A DNA stretch of 64,000 nt, from the NCBI RefSeq assembly GCF_001697225.1, contig NZ_CP014671.1:1178001-1242000 (forward strand). The letters run 5' to 3'. This document shows, one piece after another, positions 1 to 9,582 of the stretch. Below the pieces are notes generated by a model. It was not told where the DNA came from, did not search any database, and saw nothing but the letters and a program-made list of their open reading frames with translations. The position numbers and the translations under genes are program-made. This DNA is from Immundisolibacter cernigliae. GTDB taxonomy: Bacteria > Pseudomonadota > Gammaproteobacteria > Immundisolibacterales > Immundisolibacteraceae. Each line of letters begins with the position of its first letter. Within the stretch, counting starts at the first letter, position 1.

Positions 1-157
1 GCATCGGCTTCATCAGGGCGGCGAAAGCCGGATCCGTGGCCGCGCCGCCGATCATGCCGATCAGTGCCAGCGCGAACACCCGCCAGTGCGGTCGCGCATA
101 GCCAAGCAGGCGCGCGTAGATCTGCCAGCGGGCGGCGCTGTCGACCGCGTCGGTCAT
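1..157 (-). CDS. msbA: Lipid A export ABC transporter MsbA, N-terminal fragment (cut by window edge)
   Basis: Only the first 52 codons are inside the window. They begin MTDAVDSAARWQIYARLLGY and run into a hydrophobic first membrane segment (VFALALIGMIGGAA), as in the MsbA half-transporter that flips lipid A-core across the inner membrane. The ATG at 157 overlaps the exbD stop in an ATGA junction, so the two are translationally coupled. The call rests mainly on the gene order comEC-exbB-exbD-msbA, well known in gammaproteobacteria, where lpxK usually follows. The ATPase domain is not visible. Confidence 0.8.
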   Translation of the reverse strand, partial: MTDAVDSAARWQIYARLLGYARPHWRVFALALIGMIGGAATDPAFAALMKPM

Positions 158-579
158 GGCGCCTTGCCCGCCGTCTCCACCGCGAAGCTGAGGTTTTCCA
201 GCCCTGCCTCGCGCGCCGCGGTCATGGCGGCGATGACCCGCTCGTGGGGCGTGTTGCGGTCGACCGACAGCACCAGCACCGGCTCCTTGCGCCCGCTGGC
301 TGCGCGGCGCAGCGCCGCAGTCAGACCGACCACGTTGTCGGCGGCCAGGGTTTCCTGACCGACCGCATATTCCCCGGCGGCGCTGATGGCCAGCTCGATC
401 GTGTTGTCGGTGGGCGCGGTAGCGTCACTGGCCGCCTGCGGCAGATCGACCTTCAGCTGTCCCAGACGGCTGAAACTGGTGGTGACCATCAGAAAGATCA
501 GCAGCACCACCAGCACGTCGATCAACGGCACGAAATTCAGTTCCACATCGTCCGGCCGGCGCCGGGTGCGAAAGTTCAT
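154..579 (-). CDS. exbD: ExbD/TolR-family proton-channel protein
   Basis: This 141-residue protein has the ExbD/TolR plan: a short cytoplasmic N-terminus, one membrane helix and a periplasmic domain. The helix (about residues 17-37) carries the conserved membrane aspartate in NFVPLIDVLVVLLIFLMVTT, which conducts protons in ExbBD and TolQR motors. The start overlaps the exbB stop by four bases and the stop overlaps the msbA start, so it is the middle gene of a coupled operon. ExbBD copies at this locus are often not tied to a TonB gene; none is visible here, so the partner is unknown. Confidence 0.9.
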   Translation of the reverse strand: MNFRTRRRPDDVELNFVPLIDVLVVLLIFLMVTTSFSRLGQLKVDLPQAASDATAPTDNTIELAISAAGEYAVGQETLAADNVVGLTAALRRAASGRKEPVLVLSVDRNTPHERVIAAMTAAREAGLENLSFAVETAGKAP

Positions 580-1217
580 GCGCGCAGGGCCGCCCGGTCG
601 CGGTGCAGACGCGCGGCCAGCTGCGCCAGGGATTCGGCCAGCTCTGCCGCCTGGCGTTCCAGATCGGCCACCAGCTCGTCCACCCGGCCGCGGTAATAGC
701 GGTGAAAGATATAGCTCGGGATGGCCACGAACAGGCCGAAGGCCGTATTCACCAGCGCGATCGAAATGCCGCTGGCCAGCTTCTCGGGCGCGCCCAGGCC
801 GGTCATGCCGATGGCGTGGAAGGTCTCGATCATGCCGATCACGGTGCCGAACAGGCCGATCAGCGGCGAGACGGTGGCCAGCGTGCCCAGCATGTTCAGG
901 AAGCGTTCCAGCTCCAGCGCCAGGTGACGGCCGGTGTCCTCCACGTTCTCACGCTGGCGCTGGCGGTCCTCGCCGCCGTGCATCAACACAGCCGCCAGGA
1001 TTCGGCCCAGCGGCGAGTGCTGGCGCAGGTTGTTGATACGGGCCGCATCCACCTGCCCGGCGATGCACCAGTTCTGCACTTCCTGCAGCAAACCGGGCGG
1101 CAGAACCCGCCTGCGCTGCAGCGACCAGGCCCGCTCCAGCACGATGCCGAGCGCCAGGATGGAGCACAGAACCAGCGGAATGACCGGCCAGTCACCGGCC
1201 TTGAGCAGTTCCCACAC
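576..1217 (-). CDS. exbB: ExbB/TolQ/MotA-family proton-channel protein
   Basis: The protein is about 213 residues if it starts at the GTG of VWELLKAGDWPVIPLVLCS, which matches the usual N-terminus of ExbB-like proteins in comEC-exbB-exbD loci. The frame stays open upstream to about 1340 but that part overlaps comEC and looks non-coding. Three membrane segments are visible: near the N-terminus, around LGTLATVSPLIGLFGTVIGM, and around ISIALVNTAFGLFVAIPSY. These are the signature helices of the MotA/TolQ/ExbB family. It forms the inner-membrane motor with the downstream ExbD. No strong ribosome-binding site precedes the GTG, so the start is uncertain. Confidence 0.88.
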   Translation of the reverse strand: MWELLKAGDWPVIPLVLCSILALGIVLERAWSLQRRRVLPPGLLQEVQNWCIAGQVDAARINNLRQHSPLGRILAAVLMHGGEDRQRQRENVEDTGRHLALELERFLNMLGTLATVSPLIGLFGTVIGMIETFHAIGMTGLGAPEKLASGISIALVNTAFGLFVAIPSYIFHRYYRGRVDELVADLERQAAELAESLAQLAARLHRDRAALRA

Positions 1218-1290
1218 GGCGGCCGAAACCCGATGTTGAAAGAGGGGGATGGACAGACAGACCCCGCCGCGGCGGCGGGCTGGCAGTCTA

Positions 1291-3684
1291 TCACGGCGCC
1301 TGCGGCGCCCCGGCCCGCCACCAGCGGCCCCGACGGGCACGCTGCGCCGTCACTTCGAGGCCCTGCGGGCCGGCTGCGATGAGCAGCGCACCGGCGTCCG
1401 CCGTGTTCCACAGCCGCGCACCGGCAGCCGCGTAGGCGGCGCTGACGGTCGGGTGCGGATGGCCGAAGCGGCTGCGGTAGGCGGCGGAGAAAATCACCTC
1501 CCGCGGCGCCAGGCGGGCAATCAACGGCGGATACAGCGCGCCCCGGCTGCCATGATGCGGCGCCAGCAATACATCGACCGGATCCAACGCGTCGACTTCC
1601 ACAAGGCGCTGCTGGGCCGGCACCTCCACGTCGCCGGTCAGCAGCAGGCCGTGGCCGTCAGCAGCCACGACCCGCAGCACGCATGAGCGGTCGTTGTCAC
1701 CGGCCGCGGCAAGGCCGCCGCCGGGATGAAACTGCTGGAAACGCACCCCGTCCCAGGTCCAGGCGTACCCGTCCCGGCAAGGCTCGACCGCACCCGCGCC
1801 GATGATCTGCCGCGGCGTGCCGCTGACGATGCGGGCGGTGCGGATGCCGTCCACGATGTCGGCCGCGGCGCCGGCATGATCGCTATCGCCATGCGACAGC
1901 ATCAGCAGGTCCAGGTGCCGCACGCCCAGCCGTGCCAGCTCGGGCAGCACGATGGCCTCGCCGGCACTGAAACGCTCCGAAAAGCGCGGCCCGCTGTCAT
2001 AGACCAGCGCATGATTGCGGGTGCGCACCACCACCGCCAGGCCCTGACCGACGTCGAGCGCGGTGGCACTGAACGCCCCTGCGGGCGGCAACGACGGTCG
2101 GTAAAGAACTGCCGGCAGGCACCACAGCACACCCAGCCAGCGGCCCGGAAACCCGCGCGGCAACAGCAAGATCAGCACGCCAAGCAGGCAGGCGGCAAGC
2201 AGCGGCCACGGCACCGGCGGCCACAACAGCCCGGGCGCCAGCCCGCGCAGCGCCTCCAGCACCGCCAGGGTGCCGGCGCATACGCCCTGCGCGCCGAGCA
2301 ACACAGGCCCGGCCAGCGCCGGAACGGGCAGGGTGAGAACGCCCAGCAGCGTCAGCGGCACCGCCACCAGACCGAGCAGCGGCACGGCGATCAAATTGGC
2401 CGGCACCGAGGTGGGCGACAGCAAACCGAAGAAGCCGAGCGTCAACGGCGTCAGCGCCAGGGCCACCGCCAACTGCAGGCGCACAGCGCCGAGCGTTCCC
2501 TCGCGCGCCCGCCGCCACACCCCGCGCACACGATCCGGCTGCCGAGCGCCGGACGCCGGTTCGTCGTCGGCGCGCCCGTGCAGACGGCCCAGCGCCAGCC
2601 ACAGCAGGATGCCGACCGCGCCGAACGACAGCCAGAATCCGCTCGCCAGCAAGGCCAGCGGATCGAACAGCAACACCACCAGTCCGGCCAGCGCCAGCAG
2701 GCGCGCCGGCGAAGTCTCACGTCCGCTCGCGGCGCCCAGCGCGGCCACGCTGAACATCAGCGCCGTGCGCCGCGCCGGCACCGCAAACCCGGCCAGCGCC
2801 GCGTAGCCGAATACGCCCACCGCCGCCGCCACGGCCGCCGCGCGGGGCGCCGGCAGCCGTCGCGCCAGACCGGGCAGGTGCCGCCACAGCCAGCCGACCA
2901 GCGCGTACACCAGCAGTCCGCTCAGGGCCACGTGCAGGCCGGAAATCGCCAGCAGATGCGCCGTGCCGGTTTCGCGCAGCGTGCGCCAGGTCGCCGGGCT
3001 CACCGCGCCGGTGACGCCGATGGCGAGACCGCGCACCATGCGCCCGGCGTCGTCCTGGGCAAGGTGCCGGTCGAGGCGGTCTGCAATGGCCTGTCGCAGG
3101 CTCTGCACCGGGGCAGTCCAGTTCGATGCGGGCAGCTGCCGCGCTGGCCCGGCGCGCACATAACCGGTGGCGTCGATGCCCGCTTGGGTCAGCCAGCGCT
3201 CGTAATCGAAGCCGGAGGGGTTGCGAAAGCCACGCGGCGCCTTCAGTCGCACCGGCAGCTGCCAGCGCTGTCCGGCACGCAGCGCGGGGCGTTCCCCGTA
3301 CCACGACAGCAGCACCCTGCGCGGCCCTACCACTGGCCGGCCGGCCACTGTCAACTGCTCGATATCGACCTGCAGCCGCGTGCGCAGCCGGTCGGCCTGC
3401 GGCAGGTCCGTGAGCACTCCGGTCAGGCGCGCGTCGCGGCTGTGCAGGGCCTCCGGGAGGCGACTGTCGAGCGCATCGTGCGCGGCGTGCAGACCATAGG
3501 CGCTGCCGCCCAGCGCGGCCGCCAACACCAGTCCCGCGGTGCGCCGCCGGCCGGCCAGCCCCATCAGCAGCGCACAGCCTGCCAGCACAGGCGTCCAGTG
3601 GTCGCCGGGCAGAACCGGGGCGAGCAGGCTTGCCGCCAGACCGGCAGCAAATCCGGCAATCAGAGCAAGCAGGCTGGCAGGCAT
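1291..3684 (-). CDS. comEC: ComEC/Rec2 DNA-uptake channel protein
   Basis: This 797-residue inner-membrane protein is of usual ComEC length. It has N-terminal membrane helices, an extracytoplasmic OB-like region, the competence-domain motif HLLAISGLH (about residues 243-251) followed by many membrane helices, and a C-terminal metallo-beta-lactamase domain with SHGDSDHAGA near residue 600. ComEC is the channel that carries single-stranded DNA into the cytoplasm in natural transformation. The ATG follows a strong GGGAGGAGG. It leads the comEC-exbB-exbD-msbA run. No frameshift is seen, so the gene looks functional. Confidence 0.93.
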   Translation of the reverse strand: MPASLLALIAGFAAGLAASLLAPVLPGDHWTPVLAGCALLMGLAGRRRTAGLVLAAALGGSAYGLHAAHDALDSRLPEALHSRDARLTGVLTDLPQADRLRTRLQVDIEQLTVAGRPVVGPRRVLLSWYGERPALRAGQRWQLPVRLKAPRGFRNPSGFDYERWLTQAGIDATGYVRAGPARQLPASNWTAPVQSLRQAIADRLDRHLAQDDAGRMVRGLAIGVTGAVSPATWRTLRETGTAHLLAISGLHVALSGLLVYALVGWLWRHLPGLARRLPAPRAAAVAAAVGVFGYAALAGFAVPARRTALMFSVAALGAASGRETSPARLLALAGLVVLLFDPLALLASGFWLSFGAVGILLWLALGRLHGRADDEPASGARQPDRVRGVWRRAREGTLGAVRLQLAVALALTPLTLGFFGLLSPTSVPANLIAVPLLGLVAVPLTLLGVLTLPVPALAGPVLLGAQGVCAGTLAVLEALRGLAPGLLWPPVPWPLLAACLLGVLILLLPRGFPGRWLGVLWCLPAVLYRPSLPPAGAFSATALDVGQGLAVVVRTRNHALVYDSGPRFSERFSAGEAIVLPELARLGVRHLDLLMLSHGDSDHAGAAADIVDGIRTARIVSGTPRQIIGAGAVEPCRDGYAWTWDGVRFQQFHPGGGLAAAGDNDRSCVLRVVAADGHGLLLTGDVEVPAQQRLVEVDALDPVDVLLAPHHGSRGALYPPLIARLAPREVIFSAAYRSRFGHPHPTVSAAYAAAGARLWNTADAGALLIAAGPQGLEVTAQRARRGRWWRAGAPQAP

Positions 3685-3812
3685 GACGGACCGGCCTCCT
3701 CCCCGGCGCTGGCAACTTGCCGCCCCAGGGTCAGCGCGAGCCTGACCTCAGCCGGGGATCAGCGTTGCCGCTCCATCATCCTTGCCAACCGCCGCGCCGC
3801 GTGCGCAGCGCG

Positions 3813-6380
3813 TCACAACCAGCACATACAGCCCAGCTCGAACGGATGTGCGAGCAAGGTGTGGTGCGGATAGGCGCGAATGCGATAACTCTGCAGGCCG
3901 GTGCGCCGCGGACGCAGCGCCAGCACATAGCTGGTTTCGCCACCCGGCAGCGTGCTGCCCGGCTCCAGGTGCAGGCGCTCGCGCACCACAAAGCTGCCGT
4001 CTTCCTGATCCTCGCCCAGCAGGCATTCGACCACCACGTCGTCGGTACCGAGGCCGTTCAGGCGCAGCGCGGCGCGGACCTCCAGCGCGTCGCCAAAATG
4101 CAGCGTGCGCGTCAGATCGGGCGCCACATCCGACGTGGACGCCACGAAAGCCACGCCCGACCAGCACGCACGCACGCGCTTTTTCCAGGCTGCCAGGGCC
4201 GCGGCGCCGTCGTCCACGGCGTCGATCTTGCGGCGGTGATCCCGCGCCGGGCCGTACAGCTTCTCGACGTAATCGAGCACCTGCCGCTCGGCGTTGAAGC
4301 GCGGCAGGATCGTGCGCATGGACGCCTTGGCCATGGCCACCCACTCGGCCGAATAGCTGTGGCCACCGCGCTCGAAATACAGGGGAATCACCTGGTGCTC
4401 GAGCAGGTCGTACAGGTCGCTCGCTTCCTCGTGGTCGCGATACGCGGGGTCGAAATCGGAGCCGTGAGGCACGATGCCCCAGCCGTTGGTGCCGTCGTAG
4501 CCTTCGGCCCACCAGCCGTCCAGCACGCTCAGGTTGAGCACCCCGTTCATGGCCGCTTTCATGCCCGAGGTGCCACTGGCTTCCAGCGGGTAGACCGGAT
4601 TGTTCAGCCAGACATCCACGCCGGACACCAGGCGGCGGGCCAGATTCAGGTCGTAGTTTTCCAACAGCAGGATGCGGCCGATGAACTCCGGGCGCATCGA
4701 GAACTCGTGAATCTGCCGAATCAGTTCCTGGCCCGGCTTGTCGCTCGGATGCGCCTTGCCGGCGAACATGATCAGCACCGGGCGCTGCGGATCGCCCAGC
4801 AGCCGGGCCAGGCGGGCCGGGTCCTGGAACAGCAGCGTGGCGCGCTTGTAGGTGGCAAAACGCCGACCGAAGCCGAGCACCAGCACGTCGCCGTTGTCGT
4901 CGGCCAGGTGGCGCGTGATGCGCCGCAGCTGCGCGTCCGCCACGCCGGCCCGCCGGTGCTGTACGGCCACGCGCCGACGCACCATTTGCAACAGCAGGGT
5001 CTTGAGTTCCTGGCGCAGGCTCCAGAAACGGTGGTCCGGCACCTCCTGCAGGCAATCCCAGTACTGGCAGTCGGTCAGCGAGCTGCGCCAGTCGGCAAAG
5101 CGAACGTCGAGCAGGTTCGACCACTCCTGCGCCAGGAAGGTGCTGGCGTGCACGCCGTTGGTGACGTGCGTGATCGGGTTCTCGTCCGGCGGGATATCCG
5201 GCCAGATGTAACGCTCCATTCCGGAGGCGACCTCGCCGTGAATCTTGCTGACGCCGTTGTGAAAGCGCGTGCCGCGCAGCGCCATCGACGTCATGTTGAA
5301 GCTGCCCTGGTTCTGCGGCGACTGCCCGTAGGCGCGCAGCGCCTCGACGCCGATGCCAAGCCCCGGTGCGAAGGCCGTGAAATAGTGATCGAACAGCGCC
5401 GCGTCGAAAATGTCGTGCCCGGCGGCCACCGGCGTGTGGGTGGTGAATACGGTATTGGCAGCCACCCGCTCCAGCGCTGCCTGAAACTTGTCGCCGTTGG
5501 CGACCCACTCGCGGCAGCGTTCCAGAATCTGAAAGGTCGCGTGGCCCTCGTTGATGTGCCACACCGTCGGACGCAGGCCCAGCGCCCGCAGCGCGCGCAC
5601 GCCGCCGATGCCGAGCACGATTTCCTGCTGCATGCGCCACTCGCGGTCGCCGCCATACAGCTGGTAGGTCAGCGCCCGGTCGGTCTCGCTGTTGTCCGGC
5701 AGGTCGGAATCGAGCAGGTAAAGGTCGATATGCCCCACCTTGGCGCGCCACACGTGCAGGCTGACCGCACGGCCCGGCAGGTCGACCACCACTTGCAGCG
5801 GCACGCCGCCGGCGTCCAGCGCCAGGGTGACGGGCAGGTCGTCGATCTGGTGCGGCCGATATTGCGCCTGCTGCTGGCCATGGCCGTCGATGATCTGCGT
5901 GAAATAGCCCTGCCGGTACAGCAGCCCCACCGCCACGAAGGGCAAGCCAAGATCACTGGCGGCCTTGCAGTGGTCGCCAGCCAGGATACCCAGGCCGCCG
6001 GAGTAGATCGGCAGGCTCTCGTGCAGGCCGTACTCGGCGCAAAAATAGGCCACCAGGTCGGCCTGCGGGTCGAGTCGGGCGGTAATTTCGTCTCGCGCCT
6101 GGGCCTGCGTATAGCTGTCGTAGCCAGACAAGGCGCGGCTGTATTCCTCGAGATAGCCGCGGTCCTGGGCGGCCTCGTCCAGCGCCTGTTGCGACACCCG
6201 CCGCAGGAACACCTTCGGGTTGTGGCCACAGACCCGCCACAGCTCGGCGTCCAGACGCGCAAACAGCGCCCGCACCCGCCGATCCCAGCTGTAGACAAGG
6301 TCCCCGGCCAACTCCTCGAGGCGCCGCAGGCGGGCCGGAATGCGCGGCTGGACTTCCAGGATGAAAGTGGTTTCGGTCAC
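3813..6380 (-). CDS. glgP: Alpha-glucan (glycogen/maltodextrin) phosphorylase, GT35
   Basis: This 855-residue protein belongs to the alpha-glucan phosphorylase subfamily with a DUF3417-type N-terminus (residues 1 to about 120). It releases glucose 1-phosphate from alpha-1,4-glucans using pyridoxal phosphate. Visible signatures include YFCAEYGLHESLPIYSGGLG, HINEGHA, and the PLP-lysine segment EASGTSGMKAAMNG near residue 605, followed by DGWWAEGYDG. The C-terminal 100 or so residues look like a beta-rich extension. It stands alone between comEC and a decayed ATPase gene, with no other glycogen gene in the window. Confidence 0.92.
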   Translation of the reverse strand: MTETTFILEVQPRIPARLRRLEELAGDLVYSWDRRVRALFARLDAELWRVCGHNPKVFLRRVSQQALDEAAQDRGYLEEYSRALSGYDSYTQAQARDEITARLDPQADLVAYFCAEYGLHESLPIYSGGLGILAGDHCKAASDLGLPFVAVGLLYRQGYFTQIIDGHGQQQAQYRPHQIDDLPVTLALDAGGVPLQVVVDLPGRAVSLHVWRAKVGHIDLYLLDSDLPDNSETDRALTYQLYGGDREWRMQQEIVLGIGGVRALRALGLRPTVWHINEGHATFQILERCREWVANGDKFQAALERVAANTVFTTHTPVAAGHDIFDAALFDHYFTAFAPGLGIGVEALRAYGQSPQNQGSFNMTSMALRGTRFHNGVSKIHGEVASGMERYIWPDIPPDENPITHVTNGVHASTFLAQEWSNLLDVRFADWRSSLTDCQYWDCLQEVPDHRFWSLRQELKTLLLQMVRRRVAVQHRRAGVADAQLRRITRHLADDNGDVLVLGFGRRFATYKRATLLFQDPARLARLLGDPQRPVLIMFAGKAHPSDKPGQELIRQIHEFSMRPEFIGRILLLENYDLNLARRLVSGVDVWLNNPVYPLEASGTSGMKAAMNGVLNLSVLDGWWAEGYDGTNGWGIVPHGSDFDPAYRDHEEASDLYDLLEHQVIPLYFERGGHSYSAEWVAMAKASMRTILPRFNAERQVLDYVEKLYGPARDHRRKIDAVDDGAAALAAWKKRVRACWSGVAFVASTSDVAPDLTRTLHFGDALEVRAALRLNGLGTDDVVVECLLGEDQEDGSFVVRERLHLEPGSTLPGGETSYVLALRPRRTGLQSYRIRAYPHHTLLAHPFELGCMCWL

Positions 6381-6487
6381 GCGTGTGAACTCCTGAGCAG
6401 GCGAATTTCATACATGTCTACACGCCGCTGGCTTGGCGTATGTCCACCCGTAATGGGGTTCCGGTCGGAAACTGGAGCTGATCAGGG

Positions 6488-7689
6488 CTACCTCCGGCCG
6501 GCCCTGTTGCCAGACACAAGCAGCGTCCGTGCCACTGCCCTGCGGACCTCCTCGGCCAGCAGAAAGGCCAACGCCAACGGTGGCAAGCTCAGCCACAGCC
6601 AGCCTGGCAAAGCGGCGGTGCCCAGCAGGGCCCGGCCCGGTGGCGTGTACAGAAAACCCGCCAGCAACGCCAGTTCCAGCCCAATCCCCCACCACAGCAG
6701 GCGGTTGCCGCCAAACCCGCTACGGACTATCGACTGCCGGGCGCTGCGACAGACAAACACGTTCACCACCTGCAGCACCACGATGGCGGCCAGGCAGGCG
6801 CCGGTCGCCTGGCGGTACAGCGGCGCATCGGCGGCCAGTGTCTGTCCCCACTGCCAGCCACCGGCGCGCAGCACCCCATACCAGGCGGCCATGGCGACGG
6901 CAGCCTGCAGCGGGCCCAGAAATCCGTACGCGCGCGCCAGCAGCCGGCCGTCGAGCAGCCGCTGTGCGCGTGGCCGAGGCGGACGATCCATGATCCCGCG
7001 CTCGGCCGGTTCCGCGCCCAGCGCCAGCGCCGGCAGGATGTCGGTACCCAGATCGACGGCGAGTATCTGCGGCACCGTCAGCGCCAGCGGCACACCCAGC
7101 AGCACGAAGGCCAGGTAGGGCACGATTTCCGGCACGTTGGAGGTCAGGATGTAGGTGAGGAACTTGCGGATGTTGTCATACACCGCCCGCCCCTCGCGCA
7201 CCGCCGCCACGATGCTGGCGAAATTGTCGTCGGCCAGGATCAGGTCGGCCGCCGCCCGCGCCACGTCGGTACCGCTGCGCCCCATGGCAATGCCGATGTC
7301 GGCCTGGCGCAGCGCCGGCGCATCGTTGACGCCATCGCCGGTCACCGCCACCACCTCGCCCTTGCGCCTGAGTCCCTGCACCAGGCGCAGCTTCTGCGCC
7401 GCCGAGACACGCGCGAACAGCAGCTCGGACGCGTCCAGCGCCAGATGCAGTTCGGCATCGCCCATGCGCGCCAGCCGCGGCCCGTCGATCACTGTCGCCG
7501 CGCCGCCGGCCAGGCCGACCTGCCGCGCCAGCGCCGGCGGGGCGCCGCTGCCTGCAAGCGGTTGGGGCCGAATTCAGCCAGGCGGCGCTGGGCCTGCGCC
7601 GTGCGCAGGCCGTCCGGCCCGCTTTGCAGTGCGGCATAGACCGCCTCGATGGACAGCGTGTGGATGTGGCTTGGCGCGGCGTGGTTCAT
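6488..7689 (-). pseudogene. P-type cation-transporting ATPase with a large internal deletion
   Basis: Two pieces of one type II P-type ATPase gene survive. The 5' piece, from the ATG at 7689, encodes the cation-ATPase N domain (LSIEAVYAALQSGPDGLRTAQ, then RRLAEFGPNRL) and runs out of frame to a stop at 7489. The 3' piece resumes near 7540 in another frame with ALARQVGLAGG and IDGPRLARMGDAEL, then the hinge motif TGDGVNDAPAL and the C-terminal membrane helices, ending at 6488. The actuator domain, first membrane helices and the DKTGT phosphorylation loop (about 490 residues in a normal enzyme) are missing. The break is near GGCAGCGGCGCCCCG at about 7543-7557. No ion transport is possible from this locus. 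Confidence 0.85.
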
Positions 7690-7942
7690 GGGCAGATTTG
7701 CGCCTTGGTTTTCACGTCCCCGTGCAGCCCGCCTCTCGCTGTCCACGCAAGGCGAGTCCGTGGGGAGCGGTGCCGGCCCGTTTTGCGGCCACCGCAAGGT
7801 GGGTTTTCAGGTCATCGGACAGGCGTGATCGTTGACATGGCGCGCTCCATCAAGCGTACGCGACCAAAATGGCACGCATGTGACCCAGCGCAGACGTGCC
7901 GGCACAGACCCCGACGCCGCGAGGCGATTTGGCGCGCCTGTC

Positions 7943-8707
7943 TCAGCGCGCGCGCACCGCCACCGTGCCGATGCCGCTGAAGCGCGTCTGCGCCCGGTCG
8001 CCGGCCTGGAGCGGAAACTGGCGCGTGAACGAGCCGCTCATCACGTACTGACCGGGCTCCAGGCCGCGCCCGTACTCGGCCAGCTTGTTGGCCAGCCAGG
8101 CCAGCGAAGCGTAGGGATCGCCCATCACCGCGTCGCCCGTGGCCTGCGCCACCTGCTTGCCGTTGATGTCCACCTCGCAGCGCACAGCGGCCAGGTTGGT
8201 GCCGGCATCGAGCGGCACCTCGGGACCGATCACGAAGGCGCGCTGCTGCACGTTGTCGGCCACCGCCACCGCCAGCTGGGCGGTGAAGTCGCCGCGGTTC
8301 TCCACCAGTTCCATGGCCGGATGACAGCCGCGCACCACCGCCCGGGCAGTGGCCAGGTCCACATCCGGGCCGCTCAGCGGCCGGCCCAGGCGCAGACACA
8401 GCTCGTTCTCGAAGCCGGTCCCCAGCCAATCCGACAGGTCCAGCTCCACGCCGCTGTCGAGGCGGCCTTCCTCCAGCAGATACCCGAACACCGGCTCGTG
8501 CACGCGAAACTGCTCGCGAATCGCCGCAGCCGTCAGGCCCACCTTCCAGCCCACCTGACGCGCGCCGGCGGCGATGGATTTGTCGAGCAGGCCCAGCTGC
8601 ACACGGCAGGCCTGGTCCAGCGTGAGCCTGTCGAACCACTGCGGCGGGTAGTACACGCCGCGCTGCCGGCAGGCCCAGAAATCCTCGACGATCGCTTGAA
8701 TGTCCAT
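7943..8707 (-). CDS. 2-keto-4-pentenoate hydratase-like protein (FAH family)
   Basis: The 254-residue sequence matches the MhpD/DmpE/HpcG hydratase branch of the fumarylacetoacetate hydrolase superfamily. Visible hallmarks are ARQVGWKVGLTAAAIREQF, FENELCLRLGRPL with a metal-ligand glutamate, HPAMELVENR, and the C-terminal GQYVMSGSFTRQFPLQAGD. Such enzymes add water to 2-hydroxy-penta-2,4-dienoates after meta-cleavage of aromatic rings, or decarboxylate 4-oxalocrotonate. It lies 9 bp downstream of an SDR gene on the same strand, probably in one transcript. No ring-cleavage dioxygenase is nearby, so the substrate is not known. Confidence 0.85.
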   Translation of the reverse strand: MDIQAIVEDFWACRQRGVYYPPQWFDRLTLDQACRVQLGLLDKSIAAGARQVGWKVGLTAAAIREQFRVHEPVFGYLLEEGRLDSGVELDLSDWLGTGFENELCLRLGRPLSGPDVDLATARAVVRGCHPAMELVENRGDFTAQLAVAVADNVQQRAFVIGPEVPLDAGTNLAAVRCEVDINGKQVAQATGDAVMGDPYASLAWLANKLAEYGRGLEPGQYVMSGSFTRQFPLQAGDRAQTRFSGIGTVAVRAR

Positions 8708-8716
8708 CCGTTTACC

Positions 8717-9511
8717 TCACAGTACCGACCGCAACTGGCCGCCGTCGACCGGAATGCTCAGCCCGGTCAGGAAGGCCGCCCGCTCGGAGGCCAGAAACGC
8801 CACCACGTCAGCCATTTCCTGCGGCAGGCCGAGACGCTTCATCGGCACCCGCTGGGCGCGCAGTGCGATTTCGCCGGCCGGATCGCGCCCGAAATGCCTG
8901 GCCTGCATCTGCGACACCTGCTCCAGGCGCTCGGTATGAATCGACCCCGGCAACACGTTGTTCACGGTAATGCCGTCGGCGGCCACCTGCTCGGCCAGAT
9001 ACCGCGCGTAGGCCACCACGGCCAGGCGCGACGTGGACGACAGCACCAGGTTGTCCTCGATCTGGCGCACCGACAGCGCCAGCACGTTGATGACCCGCCC
9101 GTAACCGTGCGTGCGCATGGCCGGCACCGCGTGCCGGCACAGGCGCACCACGTTCATGAAATTCTGTTCGTAGGCGAGCAGGAATTTTTCGTCGTCCAGC
9201 TCCAGCGGCTGGCCCGGCGGCGGGCCGCCGGTGTTGGTGACCAGCACGTCCAGGCGGCCCCAGCGCTGTTGCGCGGCTTCGACCACCGCCGCTGCGCTGT
9301 CCGCAACGGTCAAATCCAGTGCCACCGTCGCCAGGCTGGCGCCGGGCACCTGCGCGGCGATCGCCTGCTCGGCCTCGGCCAGCCGATCGGCATTGCGCGC
9401 CACCAGCAACACCCGCGCACCCTCCGCGGCCAGCCCGGCGGCAATCGCCCGCCCCATGCCCTGACTGGCGCCGCACACCACCGCCACGCGGTCGTTCAGT
9501 CCCAAATCCAC
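8717..9511 (-). CDS. SDR-family oxidoreductase lacking the classical YxxxK motif
   Basis: This 264-residue Rossmann protein has a near-classical nucleotide-binding motif (CGASQGMG, residues 13-20) and VTNTGGPPPG (residues 91-100), typical of a 3-oxoacyl-ACP-reductase-like SDR subgroup. In the active site S147 is present, but the residues at the usual Tyr and Lys positions are T160 and A164 (LSSTSRLAV). I recall that this subgroup is described as missing the canonical catalytic residues. The end SIPVDGGQLRSVL is normal for SDRs. It precedes the FAH-type hydratase and is divergent from a citrate-lyase-like gene. The substrate cannot be deduced. Confidence 0.85.
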   Translation of the reverse strand: MDLGLNDRVAVVCGASQGMGRAIAAGLAAEGARVLLVARNADRLAEAEQAIAAQVPGASLATVALDLTVADSAAAVVEAAQQRWGRLDVLVTNTGGPPPGQPLELDDEKFLLAYEQNFMNVVRLCRHAVPAMRTHGYGRVINVLALSVRQIEDNLVLSSTSRLAVVAYARYLAEQVAADGITVNNVLPGSIHTERLEQVSQMQARHFGRDPAGEIALRAQRVPMKRLGLPQEMADVVAFLASERAAFLTGLSIPVDGGQLRSVL

Positions 9512-9582
9512 GCCACATCCTCCTCGATAGGGGCGTCAGAAACGCCGCAGTGTCCAACTCGCCACGGAAACATTACAGAGAT

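Noticed and set aside
1726..3873. A 715-codon plus-strand frame opposite comEC
   Set aside because: Its composition (mostly Arg, Gln, His, Ala) is that of a shadow frame, while the minus strand shows all ComEC motifs.
3717..7118. A 1133-codon plus-strand open frame opposite glgP and the ATPase remnant
   Set aside because: It is His/Gln/Arg-rich with no family motif and lies antisense to glgP. Long antisense frames are expected in very GC-rich coding DNA.
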